NCBI RefSeq assembly: GCF_004769665.1
Contig: NZ_RQGG01000019.1
Location: 72,668 to 136,667 of the forward strand
Source of the DNA: Leptospira kemamanensis
Lineage (GTDB): Bacteria; Spirochaetota; Leptospiria; Leptospirales; Leptospiraceae
Direction of reading: 5' to 3'
Length of the DNA stretch: 64,000 nt
Positions 17,907 to 27,671 of the stretch are shown here, piece after piece. Position numbers and translations under genes: made by a program. The notes under the pieces were generated by a model. That model had not been told where the DNA came from, searched no databases, and worked only from the letters and a program-made list of their open reading frames with translations. Position 1 is the stretch's first letter. Each line of letters starts with the position of its first letter.

Positions 17907-18791
17907 ATGAAATTCCAATATGTTCTGTGTCTCTTTTTTTTGTTATCGCTAGGATTGTATTCCGAACAAAACGATGTCTTTTTTGAAACACAAAGGAAAC
18001 GATTAAATTCCTCAGACATTTTTGAAATCAGAGATGCCATTGATCGATTAACATTCATTAAGTCTAATAGAGGTGTTCGTGACATTCTTTCTGCCTTGGA
18101 AGGAACACCCAATTTTCCAACAAGTGAAACCAATGCACCTGCGGTTAAATTTTATGCTGCCAAAGCTTTGGCCAAAAAAGGAGATAAAATCGCGGTCCCT
18201 GTTCTCATCAAAACCTTCCAAAAAGAATCACCAAATCTTGTAGAACACAACGTCACAAAACCAAGAAAGATCAGTGATGGAGTTTCTGGCCGCCATTCCA
18301 ATTCTAGTCCTTATTTTTATGAAGATGGGGAGATTTCAATGGTATTGGCTTGTGGTGAGATCTTACGGGCATTAGGTTCTCTGACCTTTTCAGAGGCAAC
18401 GGAAACTACCCTCAAACAAGCTTTGGCACACCCCAATTTTTATATCCGAAGTTCTTCTGCGGATGCCATGTACGAATCGAATCGCAAAGAATTTTTATCC
18501 ACACTTTCGGAAAGTCTTGGAAAAGAACAAAATCCTTATGCAAAAATATCCATGCTTTCTGCCATCGTTGGGATAGAACGACTTCCTAACCAAAATTTTA
18601 GGACAGTGACAGAAACACTTTCCGATATTGATCCCGAAGTTCGAAAAAAGGCTTCTGAAGCCTTACGTCGATTGGACCTTCGTATTGCAGCACCTTACTT
18701 GGAAAAGGCGATTCAAGTAGAAAACCACCCCATTGTTTTATCACAAATGAAAGAAGATTACTCTTACCTAATTTCATTTCGTAACCCGTAA
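17907..18791 (+). CDS. exported HEAT-repeat protein
   Basis: The 294-residue protein has a signal peptide (MKFQYVLCLFFLLSLGLYS) and then helical HEAT-like repeats (FYAAKALAKKGDKIAVPVLI; IRSSSADAMYESN; DPEVRKKASEALRRLDLRIA). It is probably a periplasmic scaffold. ATG 17907 is preceded by AGGGGGG; an ATG 4 nt earlier is out of frame. It sits between the PhaR-like gene and cysK with no evident functional link. Confidence 0.8.
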   Translation: MKFQYVLCLFFLLSLGLYSEQNDVFFETQRKRLNSSDIFEIRDAIDRLTFIKSNRGVRDILSALEGTPNFPTSETNAPAVKFYAAKALAKKGDKIAVPVLIKTFQKESPNLVEHNVTKPRKISDGVSGRHSNSSPYFYEDGEISMVLACGEILRALGSLTFSEATETTLKQALAHPNFYIRSSSADAMYESNRKEFLSTLSESLGKEQNPYAKISMLSAIVGIERLPNQNFRTVTETLSDIDPEVRKKASEALRRLDLRIAAPYLEKAIQVENHPIVLSQMKEDYSYLISFRNP

Positions 18792-18857
18792 AGATCCATG
18801 AATTCATTGTGGACAAATCTAGATTTTTTTTAAAAATGTGATCTAAACGGAGAAATT

Positions 18858-19772
18858 ATGAAATTTAATAGTATTTTAGATGCCATTGGCAACACACCAC
18901 ATGTAAAATTGTCTCGTTTATTTGGAACCGATCACGAAGTTTATATGAAACTCGAAAGACAAAATCCAGGTGGATCTATAAAAGATCGGATTGCTCTTGC
19001 GATGATCGAAGATGCAGAAAAATCAGGAAAACTCAAAAAAGATTCCATCATTGTGGAGCCAACATCTGGAAATACAGGAATTGGTCTTGCGATGGTTGCA
19101 GCTGTCAAAGGTTATGCGATCACTCTTGTGATGCCTGAACACATGTCTGTGGAAAGACGCCGAATTATGGCTGCCTATGGTGCTAAATTTGAACTCACTC
19201 CTAGAGAAAAAGGAATGCCAGGTGCCATTGCCAAAGCGCAAGAAATGGTAGCGGCCAATCCAAATGCTTGGATGCCTCAACAGTTTGAAAACGAAGCCAA
19301 TATCCAAGTGCACAGAGAAAAAACTGCGGAAGAAATTGCAAAAGATTTCCCAGATGGTTTGGATTACATCATCACAGGAGTAGGGACTGGTGGTCATATT
19401 TCTGGTTGTGCTGAAAACTTAAAAAAACGATTTCCAAAACTCAAAGTATTCGCAGTGGAACCTGAAGGTTCTCCTGTTCTCAGTGGTGGAAAACCAGGCC
19501 CACACCCCTTACAAGGGATTGGTGCTGGATTCATTCCTAAAAACTGTAAAACAGAATTACTTGATGGAATCATCACTGTAGGAAAAGAAGAATCTTTTAC
19601 CATGGCTGTTCTTGCTGCTAAAAAAGAAGGGATTTTTATTGGAACATCTTCCGGAGCAAGTCTTGCGGCAGTTTCTAAAAAATTAAAAGAAATTCCTGCT
19701 GGTTCTAAGGTTCTTACATTCTGTTACGATACAGGAGAAAGATATTTATCTGTTGAAGGTCTTTTCGTTTAA
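18858..19772 (+). CDS. cysK: cysteine synthase (O-acetylserine sulfhydrylase)
   Basis: CysK makes cysteine from O-acetylserine and sulfide with PLP. The 304-residue protein has the PLP lysine in NPGGSIKDR (Lys42), the substrate loop PTSGNTGIG, the phosphate-binding GVGTGGH and the late GTSSGA. It uses the sulfide made by the sulfate-reduction genes at 35-46 kb. The ATG has CGGAG 7 nt upstream. topA follows after 23 bp. Confidence 0.96.
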   Translation: MKFNSILDAIGNTPHVKLSRLFGTDHEVYMKLERQNPGGSIKDRIALAMIEDAEKSGKLKKDSIIVEPTSGNTGIGLAMVAAVKGYAITLVMPEHMSVERRRIMAAYGAKFELTPREKGMPGAIAKAQEMVAANPNAWMPQQFENEANIQVHREKTAEEIAKDFPDGLDYIITGVGTGGHISGCAENLKKRFPKLKVFAVEPEGSPVLSGGKPGPHPLQGIGAGFIPKNCKTELLDGIITVGKEESFTMAVLAAKKEGIFIGTSSGASLAAVSKKLKEIPAGSKVLTFCYDTGERYLSVEGLFV

Positions 19773-19795
19773 AGATTGTTAAGTGAGGTTTTGAA

Positions 19796-21757
19796 ATCAC
19801 CAATCTATTAATTGTCGAATCACCAACAAAAGCGGCAACCATCTCTTCTTACTTAGGTAAGGATTGGGTGGTTGTTGCCACCAAGGGTCATATCAAAGAC
19901 CTGCCATCTAAATCTTATGGGGTGGACTTTGCAAATTCTTTTGAACCAGAGTATGAATGGCTCAAAGGAAAAAAAAATCTTTTTTCTACGATCTTAACCA
20001 AAGCCAAAAAATCATCTTCGATTTACATCGCCAGTGATCCTGATCGAGAAGGGGAAATTATCGCCAAACATTGTTTTGATGAACTTGGGAAATTAAAAAA
20101 ACCAATGTATCGTTTGCGATTAAAAGAGATCACAAAAGAAGAATTAAGGCTTCAGTTACAAAAAAAGGTTGGTCTCGATTGGCAAGCTGTTGAATCTCAA
20201 ATCGCTAGACGTGTGGTAGATCGTATTTTTGGATTTGAGGTTTCTCCGGATTTGTGGAGAAGGTTAAAAATTCCATCTCTTTCCGCAGGACGAGTCCAAT
20301 CTACCGTATTACATTGGATATGTGAACGAGAAAAAGAGATCCAAAATTTTTCCAAGGAAAACTATTTTCAACTGAAATTACAGGGAAGTTTCCTCGGTCA
20401 GAAGATAGAACTGAAATACCAATCAAAAGAGAAACTAAAAGAAAACGATATCCATTCGATTCTAAACGAAATTCAAATTAAACCCGAACCTTCTCGTCTA
20501 GAGACTTTAAAATTATCCAAAATCAAAACCAAAAAAATTAATCGAAATCCACCCAAGGCATTTTCGACTGCTAGTTTACTCGAATCCAGTTTCCGAACTT
20601 TAAAATTTGATTCTAAAAAAACAATGAGGCTCGCTCAAAGTTTGTTTGAGGGAAAAAAATTAAATACGGGAGAAACGGTAGGACTCATTACCTATATGCG
20701 TTCCGATAGCACTCGGGTTTCTGATTCAAAACGTAAGTTAGGTGAAGATTATTTAAAAACAAATTACCCAAACCTAGTTTCTGAAAAAAAAAGGGATCAG
20801 TCCAAACAAAAAAAGTTTTCCCAAGATGCCCATGAAGCGGTCATCCCGATTAATCCTCATTTCACACCAGATAAAATCCGATCGTTTTTAAATACCGATG
20901 AAGCTAAACTTTACCAATTGATTTGGGAACGTTTTTTGGTTTCTCTCATGAAACCAGAAACAGGCGAAGAAGTTGTGTTTGAGTTCCCGATTGGAAACCA
21001 TCTCTTTGTCTATTCTTCCGAAACAATTTTTGATTCTGGTTTCAAACAGTTTCCAAAGCCAGTAGAAAAACGGCACAGAGAATTCCCAGAAGCCAAAGTG
21101 GGAGATCCGTTTCACTACCAAACTTTTTCCATGGAAGAAAAAGTAACAGAACCACCTACTCGTTATACACAGGGAAAGTTGATCCAAAAGATGGAAGATA
21201 CTGGTGTTGGTCGTCCCTCCACCTATGCTACGATCCTTGAAACTTTACTCAAAAGAAAATACATCGTCGAATACCAAAAGAACATCGGACCTTCTGGATT
21301 AGGTTTGAAAGTGGATGCGTATCTATTCTTAAATTTCCAGGAAATGATTGGAGAGTCGTTTACCAAAGAATTAGAATCACAACTTGACCAAATTACGGAA
21401 GAAAAAGAATCAAGAGTGAGTCTTGTAACTAAATTTTATGAAGACCTTCAAAAGATTCTAAAATCGCCTCGAAAAAAAATAGAAGAGGAAACTCAGAATT
21501 CACAAGCTCCCTCCAAAACGACAAAGGGAACCAAACAAAGAATTCTTTCGGATACAAAAGAAGACCAGAAACAATCATTTCAAGCGAAACGAAATCCAAT
21601 GGATGAAAAACAAAGTCTAAGTTTCAATACAAGTGCGAGTCAAAAATGCCCTAAGTGTAAAGAAGGTTTTGTGAAAACCAAACTTGGGAAAAATGGAAAA
21701 ACCATTTATTTTTGTTCTCGTTACCCGCACTGTGACTACATCACCTATGACAACTAA
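19796..21757 (+). CDS. topA: DNA topoisomerase I, apparent ATC start
   Basis: Type IA topoisomerase that relaxes negative supercoils. In frame, the TOPRIM motif LLIVESPTKAATISSYLG begins at codon 4, DPDREGE follows, and the active-site Tyr is in GLITYMRSDS. The C-terminal part carries one C4 zinc ribbon (CPKCKEG...FCSRYPHC). It has 653 residues, shorter than enzymes with several zinc ribbons. There is no ATG, GTG or TTG between the upstream in-frame TGA (19784) and a GTG at 19868, which would cut off the catalytic Glu. The ATC at 19796 has GTGAGG 7 nt upstream and gives MTNLLIVES. Confidence 0.9.
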   Translation: MTNLLIVESPTKAATISSYLGKDWVVVATKGHIKDLPSKSYGVDFANSFEPEYEWLKGKKNLFSTILTKAKKSSSIYIASDPDREGEIIAKHCFDELGKLKKPMYRLRLKEITKEELRLQLQKKVGLDWQAVESQIARRVVDRIFGFEVSPDLWRRLKIPSLSAGRVQSTVLHWICEREKEIQNFSKENYFQLKLQGSFLGQKIELKYQSKEKLKENDIHSILNEIQIKPEPSRLETLKLSKIKTKKINRNPPKAFSTASLLESSFRTLKFDSKKTMRLAQSLFEGKKLNTGETVGLITYMRSDSTRVSDSKRKLGEDYLKTNYPNLVSEKKRDQSKQKKFSQDAHEAVIPINPHFTPDKIRSFLNTDEAKLYQLIWERFLVSLMKPETGEEVVFEFPIGNHLFVYSSETIFDSGFKQFPKPVEKRHREFPEAKVGDPFHYQTFSMEEKVTEPPTRYTQGKLIQKMEDTGVGRPSTYATILETLLKRKYIVEYQKNIGPSGLGLKVDAYLFLNFQEMIGESFTKELESQLDQITEEKESRVSLVTKFYEDLQKILKSPRKKIEEETQNSQAPSKTTKGTKQRILSDTKEDQKQSFQAKRNPMDEKQSLSFNTSASQKCPKCKEGFVKTKLGKNGKTIYFCSRYPHCDYITYDN

Positions 21758-22832
21758 CCAAGAAAATACACTGATCCTAGTCAACTTAGGAGGTCCGAGA
21801 ACTTCAAAAGAAATAGAAGTTTTTTTAAAGGATTTATTTTCTGATCCTTTCGTATTTGATTTACCTTTACCTGAATTTTTTCGAATTCGTCTCGCGCGTT
21901 TCATCGCTAAAAAAAGAGCACCAAAAGTGCAAAAAACATATGAATCGATGGGATTTGGTGGTGGTTCCCCACTTGTGGATGAAACAGAAAAACAAGGAAA
22001 AATTTTAGAAAAAATTCTTACAAAAACGACCGGTAAAACTTGGAAAGTAAAAGTGGCAATGGCTTGTGGTTATCCGAATATTAGAGAATCTGAATTTACG
22101 AAACCAAATGCCAATACGTTTTATTTACCCTTATATCCACAGTTTTCTCGTTCTACCGTTTTATCCACTTTAGCCATTTTAGAAACAAAATTTGGGGAGT
22201 GCCCAGTCGGTAGTGGTGGTTATATCCCACATTTTGGCTTGGATCCAAAGTTTCACCAAATCACAGCTCAGTTTATCTTTGAGTTTTTTACAAACAAACT
22301 GCAAAAGGATTTATTTTTACATTATCCCGAAGAGATTCCCAACTGTGATTGGAAAGATTTGGATTTAGTTTTTTCTGCACATGGTGTTCCTATGCGACTC
22401 ATTAAGAAAGGGGATCGTTATATGGAAGAAGTGGAAACCTCAGTGAGTGGAATCACACAAGAACTTCGTAAATTTGGTTACAGAGGGGAAGTTCATATCT
22501 CTTACCAAAGTAAGGTGGGACCTGCCAAGTGGACTGAGCCAAGTAGCATCCAAAAAATAACAGAATTAGCAAACAAAGGAAAACACGTCGCAGTTTATCC
22601 GATTAGTTTTGTGAGTGATCACTTAGAAACATTAGAAGAAATCGGTGAACAATTCAAAGAACTATGTTTAGTATCGGGAGGGAAGTCTTTTGTGAGAATT
22701 CCTGCTTTGGGAATCTATGAACCATTTCTGACTTTTTTAGCAGAACGAGTGTTAGAAGCTGATCAATCAATTCATCATTGTATTTGTAAAGAAAGAGGAG
22801 GGGAGTCGTTAAATCATTGTCGATTCAAATAG
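21747..22832 (+). CDS. hemH: ferrochelatase
   Basis: HemH inserts Fe2+ into protoporphyrin IX, the last step of heme synthesis. The 361-residue protein has LVNLGGPRT, the catalytic-His motif FSAHGVPM, the SYQSKVGPAKWTEP block and the Glu/Asp face PISFVSDHLETLEEI. ATG 21747 overlaps the end of topA by 11 bp, suggesting coupling. The C-terminal tail has three Cys (HHCICK, NHCRF), possibly part of an iron-sulfur site. The gene is convergent with hemG and overlaps its 3' end by 24 bp. Confidence 0.95.
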   Translation: MTTNQENTLILVNLGGPRTSKEIEVFLKDLFSDPFVFDLPLPEFFRIRLARFIAKKRAPKVQKTYESMGFGGGSPLVDETEKQGKILEKILTKTTGKTWKVKVAMACGYPNIRESEFTKPNANTFYLPLYPQFSRSTVLSTLAILETKFGECPVGSGGYIPHFGLDPKFHQITAQFIFEFFTNKLQKDLFLHYPEEIPNCDWKDLDLVFSAHGVPMRLIKKGDRYMEEVETSVSGITQELRKFGYRGEVHISYQSKVGPAKWTEPSSIQKITELANKGKHVAVYPISFVSDHLETLEEIGEQFKELCLVSGGKSFVRIPALGIYEPFLTFLAERVLEADQSIHHCICKERGGESLNHCRFK

Positions 22833-24014
22833 GGATCTAAGTCCGATTCCTTTTCGATAATTCCCAAAACACTTGATGTCCAAACCATTTTTTTGCCAAT
22901 CAGATTCGATTTGATCCAATGTTTGGTTAAATAAAAATAATTTTCGATCATAAGCGGGGAAAACCCCTTCCCAAGTGGTTTTGTATATTGCTTTTGCCGT
23001 TTCCGCTTGTTTTGTGATCTTTGTCCGATCTGATTCTAAGATGGATTCGATTTGTTTTGTATCGAATCCGGAAAGGTTTGGATAAATCCAAGTTTCGGAA
23101 TGGAAACCATCTTTCACTCTCCCATCAAAGATATCCGAATTACAAAGGACTCCTAATGCCTGAATGCCTTCTCCTTTTCCAAACAAGACTCCAAAACAAG
23201 GTTTTTTTGTAAGTTTTGTTTCACCAAACCTTGTGATGGTGGAAATGGATAGTAAATTGGGTATCACTTCTGGTTTTAAGAGAGAACCTAAAACAGGGAT
23301 TAGTTTTTTTAAAGAAATACAGATGCGAATGGAACCTTTTAGAGTTTGGATTTGAGATAAATTTGATAAAGTAAAACCAGTTTGAATTTTGATTTTTGGA
23401 GATAAATAGGTTACCAAATGGGAAACTAAATCGCCCATTCCATTTGGAAACGATACAGTTCCATAGGTTTCCTTTTTGTGTTTATTGATTTCTTGGAAAA
23501 TGGTGCTTTTGCCATCTCCATTCCATTTGGAAAAAATAGTTTCGGCATGTAATTCTTGCAAACGGGTTCCGTAAATACCACCTAATGCTGGTTCTATAAT
23601 GTTTTTTGTCACGGAGGAACCAAACATTTGATTTCCCCATTCTTCAAAATTAAGATTGGGATCAAATTTCAGTTTTTTGAGAAAAATAGAATACAGTAGT
23701 TTGGTTCCCGAAAGAATTGAGATGGGGAATTGAGAGAGTTTTTGGTTAGTCCAAAAATACCTTCGTTTAGAAGCTTTTTTAGGGAAAACAGGTCTGAGTC
23801 CTATGTCATCTAACATAGATTTGATGTCATCTGTCAAAAGGATTCCGTTGGCAGCTTGTTCTACAAGTCCTTCCCGTTCCTTTTTGGTTCCAATGACACC
23901 ACCCAGAGTTTCATTCTCCTCATAGAGAGTGACAAGGTTCCCTTGTTTGACATGGTGGTAAGCTAAAAAAAGACCTGTAATGCCTCCCCCAAAAATATGA
24001 ACTTCTTCTTTCAT
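22809..24014 (-). CDS. hemG: protoporphyrinogen oxidase (HemY-type, called hemG in Leptospira)
   Basis: An FAD enzyme of about 401 residues that oxidises protoporphyrinogen IX to protoporphyrin IX. The dinucleotide loop is HIFGGGITGLFLAYH at residues 6-20, followed by LYEENETLGGVIGT. The later blocks ALGGIYGTRLQEL and FPNGMGDLVSHL are typical of oxygen-dependent PPOs. It is the last gene of the heme operon; its ATG overlaps hemN (4 bp). Sequence type is HemY-like, not the FMN-type HemG of E. coli. Confidence 0.9.
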   Translation of the reverse strand: MKEEVHIFGGGITGLFLAYHHVKQGNLVTLYEENETLGGVIGTKKEREGLVEQAANGILLTDDIKSMLDDIGLRPVFPKKASKRRYFWTNQKLSQFPISILSGTKLLYSIFLKKLKFDPNLNFEEWGNQMFGSSVTKNIIEPALGGIYGTRLQELHAETIFSKWNGDGKSTIFQEINKHKKETYGTVSFPNGMGDLVSHLVTYLSPKIKIQTGFTLSNLSQIQTLKGSIRICISLKKLIPVLGSLLKPEVIPNLLSISTITRFGETKLTKKPCFGVLFGKGEGIQALGVLCNSDIFDGRVKDGFHSETWIYPNLSGFDTKQIESILESDRTKITKQAETAKAIYKTTWEGVFPAYDRKLFLFNQTLDQIESDWQKNGLDIKCFGNYRKGIGLRSLFESTMI

Positions 24015-25351
24015 ATCGCTTTGGAAAACACAGGACCTGTAGGTTGGCTTTTTTGGAGTTTTTCGTCAAAGGCCATCGCGACAATTCGTAAATATGGTTT
24101 TCCCAATTCTGTGACAATAAGTGTTCCCTCTTTCCAAGTAACTAGTTTGTCAGACTCCATCTCTTGTAAAAAACCTTTCACATGGTTTTGTAAATCGTTT
24201 GGGACAACCACTTGCCAAGAAGTCATTAGATCCAAAATCAATTGTTTTCTCAATTGGTCGGTGTTTGTGAGTTTGTGACCTCGAAAAATCGGTAAGTTGC
24301 CATCCACTAAAGACTTACGATATTTCATTTCAAGTTTGATGTTTTGGAAAAATAAATTGGGTGTTTCGGAAATAGCAGAAGAACCGAGACCTAACATCAC
24401 ATCTGTTTTTGAATCACTATATCCCATAAAGTTTCGGTGTAATTGTTTGGAATGAAATGCTTTCCACAATTTATCATGGGGTAGGGCAAAGTGATCCATT
24501 CCAATTTCCCGGTATCCTTCCTTTTCCAGAATGGATCTGCCGAGTTCATATAACTCTCGTTTGAGTGTTGGCTCAGGCAAATCTGCTTCTGTGAAGAGTC
24601 GCTGTGATGCCTTAATCCATGGGACATGGGCATAGGAATAAAACGCGATACGATCTGGTTTGAGTTCTAAGGTTTTTTCCATTGTGTATTTCATGGAATC
24701 GAGTGACTGTTTGGGTAAACCGTAAATCAAATCAAAGTTCACCGAATCAAATCCAAGGGATCTTGCTTCTAAGGTGATATTCTCTGTCAGTTCAAAAGGT
24801 TGGATTCGATTCACAAGTCTTTGGACCTCGGGATCAAAATCTTGCACTCCTAAACTAATTCGTTTGAAACCCAATTTATGTAATAAACCAAGTTGAGAAA
24901 CTCTTGTTCTTCTCGGATCCACTTCAATCGAATACTGTGGGTCGTTTGCAGGAGCCAATTGGTTTAATATGAATTCAATGGTGGACTGAAGGTTGTAATC
25001 GGATAAATAGGTGGGGCTTCCTCCACCTAAGTGAAGTTCACTTAATTCTTTTCCCTTTAGATTTTGAACTCTTTGGATGTATAAAGCCAGTTCCTTTTGG
25101 ATGGCAGTCACATACGGTTCTTCGACAGAATGGTTCTTTGTAATCGAGGTATTACAACCGCAAAATGTACAAAGTGTTTCACAAAAAGGGATATGTAGGT
25201 AAAGAGCAAGTTTTGATTCTTTCGGAGAGAGGTATTTATCTAGGGACTCTATACATTCTTCGGTAGTGGGAGAATCTGTCCAATATGGCACTGTTGGATA
25301 ACTGGTGTACCGTGGTGCAGGGGTGTCGTATTTTTCTAGTAAGTGTTTCAT
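24011..25351 (-). CDS. hemN: oxygen-independent coproporphyrinogen III oxidase
   Basis: A radical-SAM enzyme that decarboxylates coproporphyrinogen III without oxygen. The 446-residue protein has the cluster motif HIPFCETLCTFCGC (Cys57, 61, 64, plus Cys66), the SAM segment LHLGGGSPTYLS and EVDPRRTR, and the C-terminal HemN domain. The CxxxCxxCxC form is that of true HemN rather than HemW. It overlaps hemE and hemG by 4 bp each. Confidence 0.95.
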   Translation of the reverse strand: MKHLLEKYDTPAPRYTSYPTVPYWTDSPTTEECIESLDKYLSPKESKLALYLHIPFCETLCTFCGCNTSITKNHSVEEPYVTAIQKELALYIQRVQNLKGKELSELHLGGGSPTYLSDYNLQSTIEFILNQLAPANDPQYSIEVDPRRTRVSQLGLLHKLGFKRISLGVQDFDPEVQRLVNRIQPFELTENITLEARSLGFDSVNFDLIYGLPKQSLDSMKYTMEKTLELKPDRIAFYSYAHVPWIKASQRLFTEADLPEPTLKRELYELGRSILEKEGYREIGMDHFALPHDKLWKAFHSKQLHRNFMGYSDSKTDVMLGLGSSAISETPNLFFQNIKLEMKYRKSLVDGNLPIFRGHKLTNTDQLRKQLILDLMTSWQVVVPNDLQNHVKGFLQEMESDKLVTWKEGTLIVTELGKPYLRIVAMAFDEKLQKSQPTGPVFSKAI

Positions 25352-26391
25352 GTGTTAAACACCTTTCTTGTTGTTTCGATGAGTAAATGCACAGATTCTT
25401 CTGGTGTGAATTGTAAAACCCCATGCCCAAGACCTGCCACCCAACCAACTCTATCTTTTGGATCCATATCTTTGATTGGAGAAAGATACTCATGGATTTT
25501 TTGTTTCAAAGTGGATTGATCAGCAAATAAAAGTTCCTGGTCAAAATTGCCCTGGAGAAATCCTTTTCCACCAAATTCTTGTAATACGGATTCCATATGA
25601 AATCGATGGTCAACTCCAAATCCAACTAATTGGGATATAGAATGGATTTGTCGGATTTGTGATTCTGTGGAATTTTTTGCATAATAACCAATTTGATTGG
25701 GAAACGTTTTTGTGAGATCCGTAATGGGATCAGTCACATACCGCCGAAAATTGTTTGGATCGAGCATGCCTGCCGCCGTGTCAAAAATCATAACGACTTC
25801 TGCACCACCTTGCAACTGTAACTCGATATTCTTTTTGAGAAGAGGAAGTAAAATTGTATAAAACTGGTCTACAAAGTTTTGGTTGGTTTTGATAAAGGAT
25901 AAGTTTCCATCATGTTTACCAATGCTTGCATAGGTCATGAGTGTGAACGGACCACCGACAAATCCAATGAGAGATACATCTTTCGGTAAGACTTCTCTTG
26001 TCCGAATGACTGCTTCCTTTTGAAAGTATAATCCTTCGATCGCTTCCTCTACAGGTTTTAGTTTGTTTAAATCCGAAATGGAGGTGAGTGAAAAAGATAG
26101 TTTAGGGCCTGGATCGTATGTAAGTCCCATCCCTAAGGCTTCTAAAGGAAAAAGTAAATCAGAAAATAAGATACTCACATCAAAGCCAAATTCTTTGACG
26201 GGGCCAAGGGCCACTTCTGCAGCCAGCTCCGGCACTTTGCAAAGTTCCATAAAACTATGTGTTTCTTTTAGTTTACGGTAGTGTGAATGGTAACGACCCG
26301 CTTGGCGCATAAACCAAATGGGTGGTACATTTTGAGGGACTAATTGAATCGCGTTTGCAAATCTTTCATTGTGGTATTTTGTAGTGATCAT
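25348..26391 (-). CDS. hemE: uroporphyrinogen decarboxylase
   Basis: HemE decarboxylates the four acetate side chains of uroporphyrinogen III to give coproporphyrinogen III. The 347-residue length is normal. The signature PPIWFMRQAGRY is at residues 18-29, followed by FSDLLFPLEALG and FVGGPFTLMTYA. The central block QLQGGAEVVMIFDTAAG is conserved. It starts 2 bp after hemL ends. Confidence 0.96.
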   Translation of the reverse strand: MITTKYHNERFANAIQLVPQNVPPIWFMRQAGRYHSHYRKLKETHSFMELCKVPELAAEVALGPVKEFGFDVSILFSDLLFPLEALGMGLTYDPGPKLSFSLTSISDLNKLKPVEEAIEGLYFQKEAVIRTREVLPKDVSLIGFVGGPFTLMTYASIGKHDGNLSFIKTNQNFVDQFYTILLPLLKKNIELQLQGGAEVVMIFDTAAGMLDPNNFRRYVTDPITDLTKTFPNQIGYYAKNSTESQIRQIHSISQLVGFGVDHRFHMESVLQEFGGKGFLQGNFDQELLFADQSTLKQKIHEYLSPIKDMDPKDRVGWVAGLGHGVLQFTPEESVHLLIETTRKVFNT

Positions 26392-26393
26392 TT

Positions 26394-27671
26394 TTAGTCC
26401 TGTAATGCTTGTTTGGTTTTTTCAAGTGTGAGATCGATGATTTCTTTGGTGTGGGCTGTGGATAAAAATCCAACTTCATAACCACTGGGTGCTAAATATA
26501 CACCTTGTTTGAGGAGTTTATGAAAAAGAGTCGCAAAATTAGATTTGTGAGTGCTCGGAATGTCTGCGATTGTCCTGATCGGTTTTTCTGTTTTGCCTTT
26601 GAGCCAAAATAAACTTCCAAAAGTTACGGCTTCCCAATTGGGATCCCCAGCTTCTGTTAAAAGTTTTAAAATTCCATCTGTTAATTGTTTGGTGGTAGAT
26701 TCCAAACATGGGTAAGGATTTTCGTTCCATGCTTTGGTCAGAGTTTTGAGACCTGCTCGCATACCAATCGGATTGGCTGACAGAGTACCCGCTTGATACA
26801 CGGGGCCACTGGGTGCAACAAGATCCATCAGATCTTTTTTTCCAGCATAGGCTCCAACAGGAAAACCACCACCTATTATTTTTCCATAACATACGAGGTC
26901 AGGAACTATGCCTGTGATTCCTGCCATTCCATGGAAGGAAACTCGAAAACCCGAGATCACTTCATCAAAGAGTAATAATACTCCATACTTTGTGGTTAAC
27001 TCACGACATTTTTTTAAAAATTCAATTCGTTGTGGGAGTAGGCCATAATTGGCTGGAAGAGGTTCAATCGCCAAACAAGCGATATTGGATCCTTCTCTTT
27101 GAAACAACTCTTCTAACTTTGTTTCATCATCTAAAGGAAGGACAAGAGTGTTTTGGATGATTTCAGGTCCAATCCCTTTGCTATCGCTAGAACTAAGTCC
27201 TGCAAGGCCAGATCCTGATTTCACCAAAAGTTGATCGAGGTGGCCATGGTAACAACCATCGAACTTTAAAATTTTGTTCCGACCCGTGGCGGCTCTTGCC
27301 ACACGAAGTGCACTCATGACGGCTTCTGTGCCAGAGTTCACAAAACGAATTTTTTCCACCCATGGAATACGTTCGGTAATGAATTCTGCAAGTTCCAATG
27401 AATACGGCTCACAGGCTCCAAACGACCAAGCTTTCCTGACTGTGTCTTCTACCACTTCTTGGATCTCAGGATTCCTGTGACCAAAAAGGAGTGGGCCAAA
27501 ACTCAAACAATAGTCGATGTAGTTTTTGTCTTCGACTGACGTGAGATAGGCGCCATTTGCTTCTTTAAAAAAAATCGGAGTGCCACCCACAGAGGAAAAA
27601 GAACGAACGGGGCTATGTACACCACCAGGAACTACTTGTTTGGATCTTTGGAATAAATCTTCCGAATTCAT
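26394..27671 (-). CDS. hemL: glutamate-1-semialdehyde 2,1-aminomutase
   Basis: A PLP enzyme that makes 5-aminolevulinate from glutamate-1-semialdehyde. The 425-residue protein opens with [13 protein letters not shown], has the cofactor site [12 protein letters not shown] and the PLP lysine in [13 protein letters not shown]. With hemA it shows that this organism uses the C5 pathway. Its ATG overlaps the hemB stop by 4 bp. Confidence 0.97.
   Translation of the reverse strand: MNSEDLFQRSKQVVPGGVHSPVRSFSSVGGTPIFFKEANGAYLTSVEDKNYIDYCLSFGPLLFGHRNPEIQEVVEDTVRKAWSFGACEPYSLELAEFITERIPWVEKIRFVNSGTEAVMSALRVARAATGRNKILKFDGCYHGHLDQLLVKSGSGLAGLSSSDSKGIGPEIIQNTLVLPLDDETKLEELFQREGSNIACLAIEPLPANYGLLPQRIEFLKKCRELTTKYGVLLLFDEVISGFRVSFHGMAGITGIVPDLVCYGKIIGGGFPVGAYAGKKDLMDLVAPSGPVYQAGTLSANPIGMRAGLKTLTKAWNENPYPCLESTTKQLTDGILKLLTEAGDPNWEAVTFGSLFWLKGKTEKPIRTIADIPSTHKSNFATLFHKLLKQGVYLAPSGYEVGFLSTAHTKEIIDLTLEKTKQALQD

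Noticed and set aside
19868..21757. GTG 19868 as the topA start
   Set aside because: It would remove the TOPRIM strand with the catalytic Glu, which every type IA topoisomerase needs.
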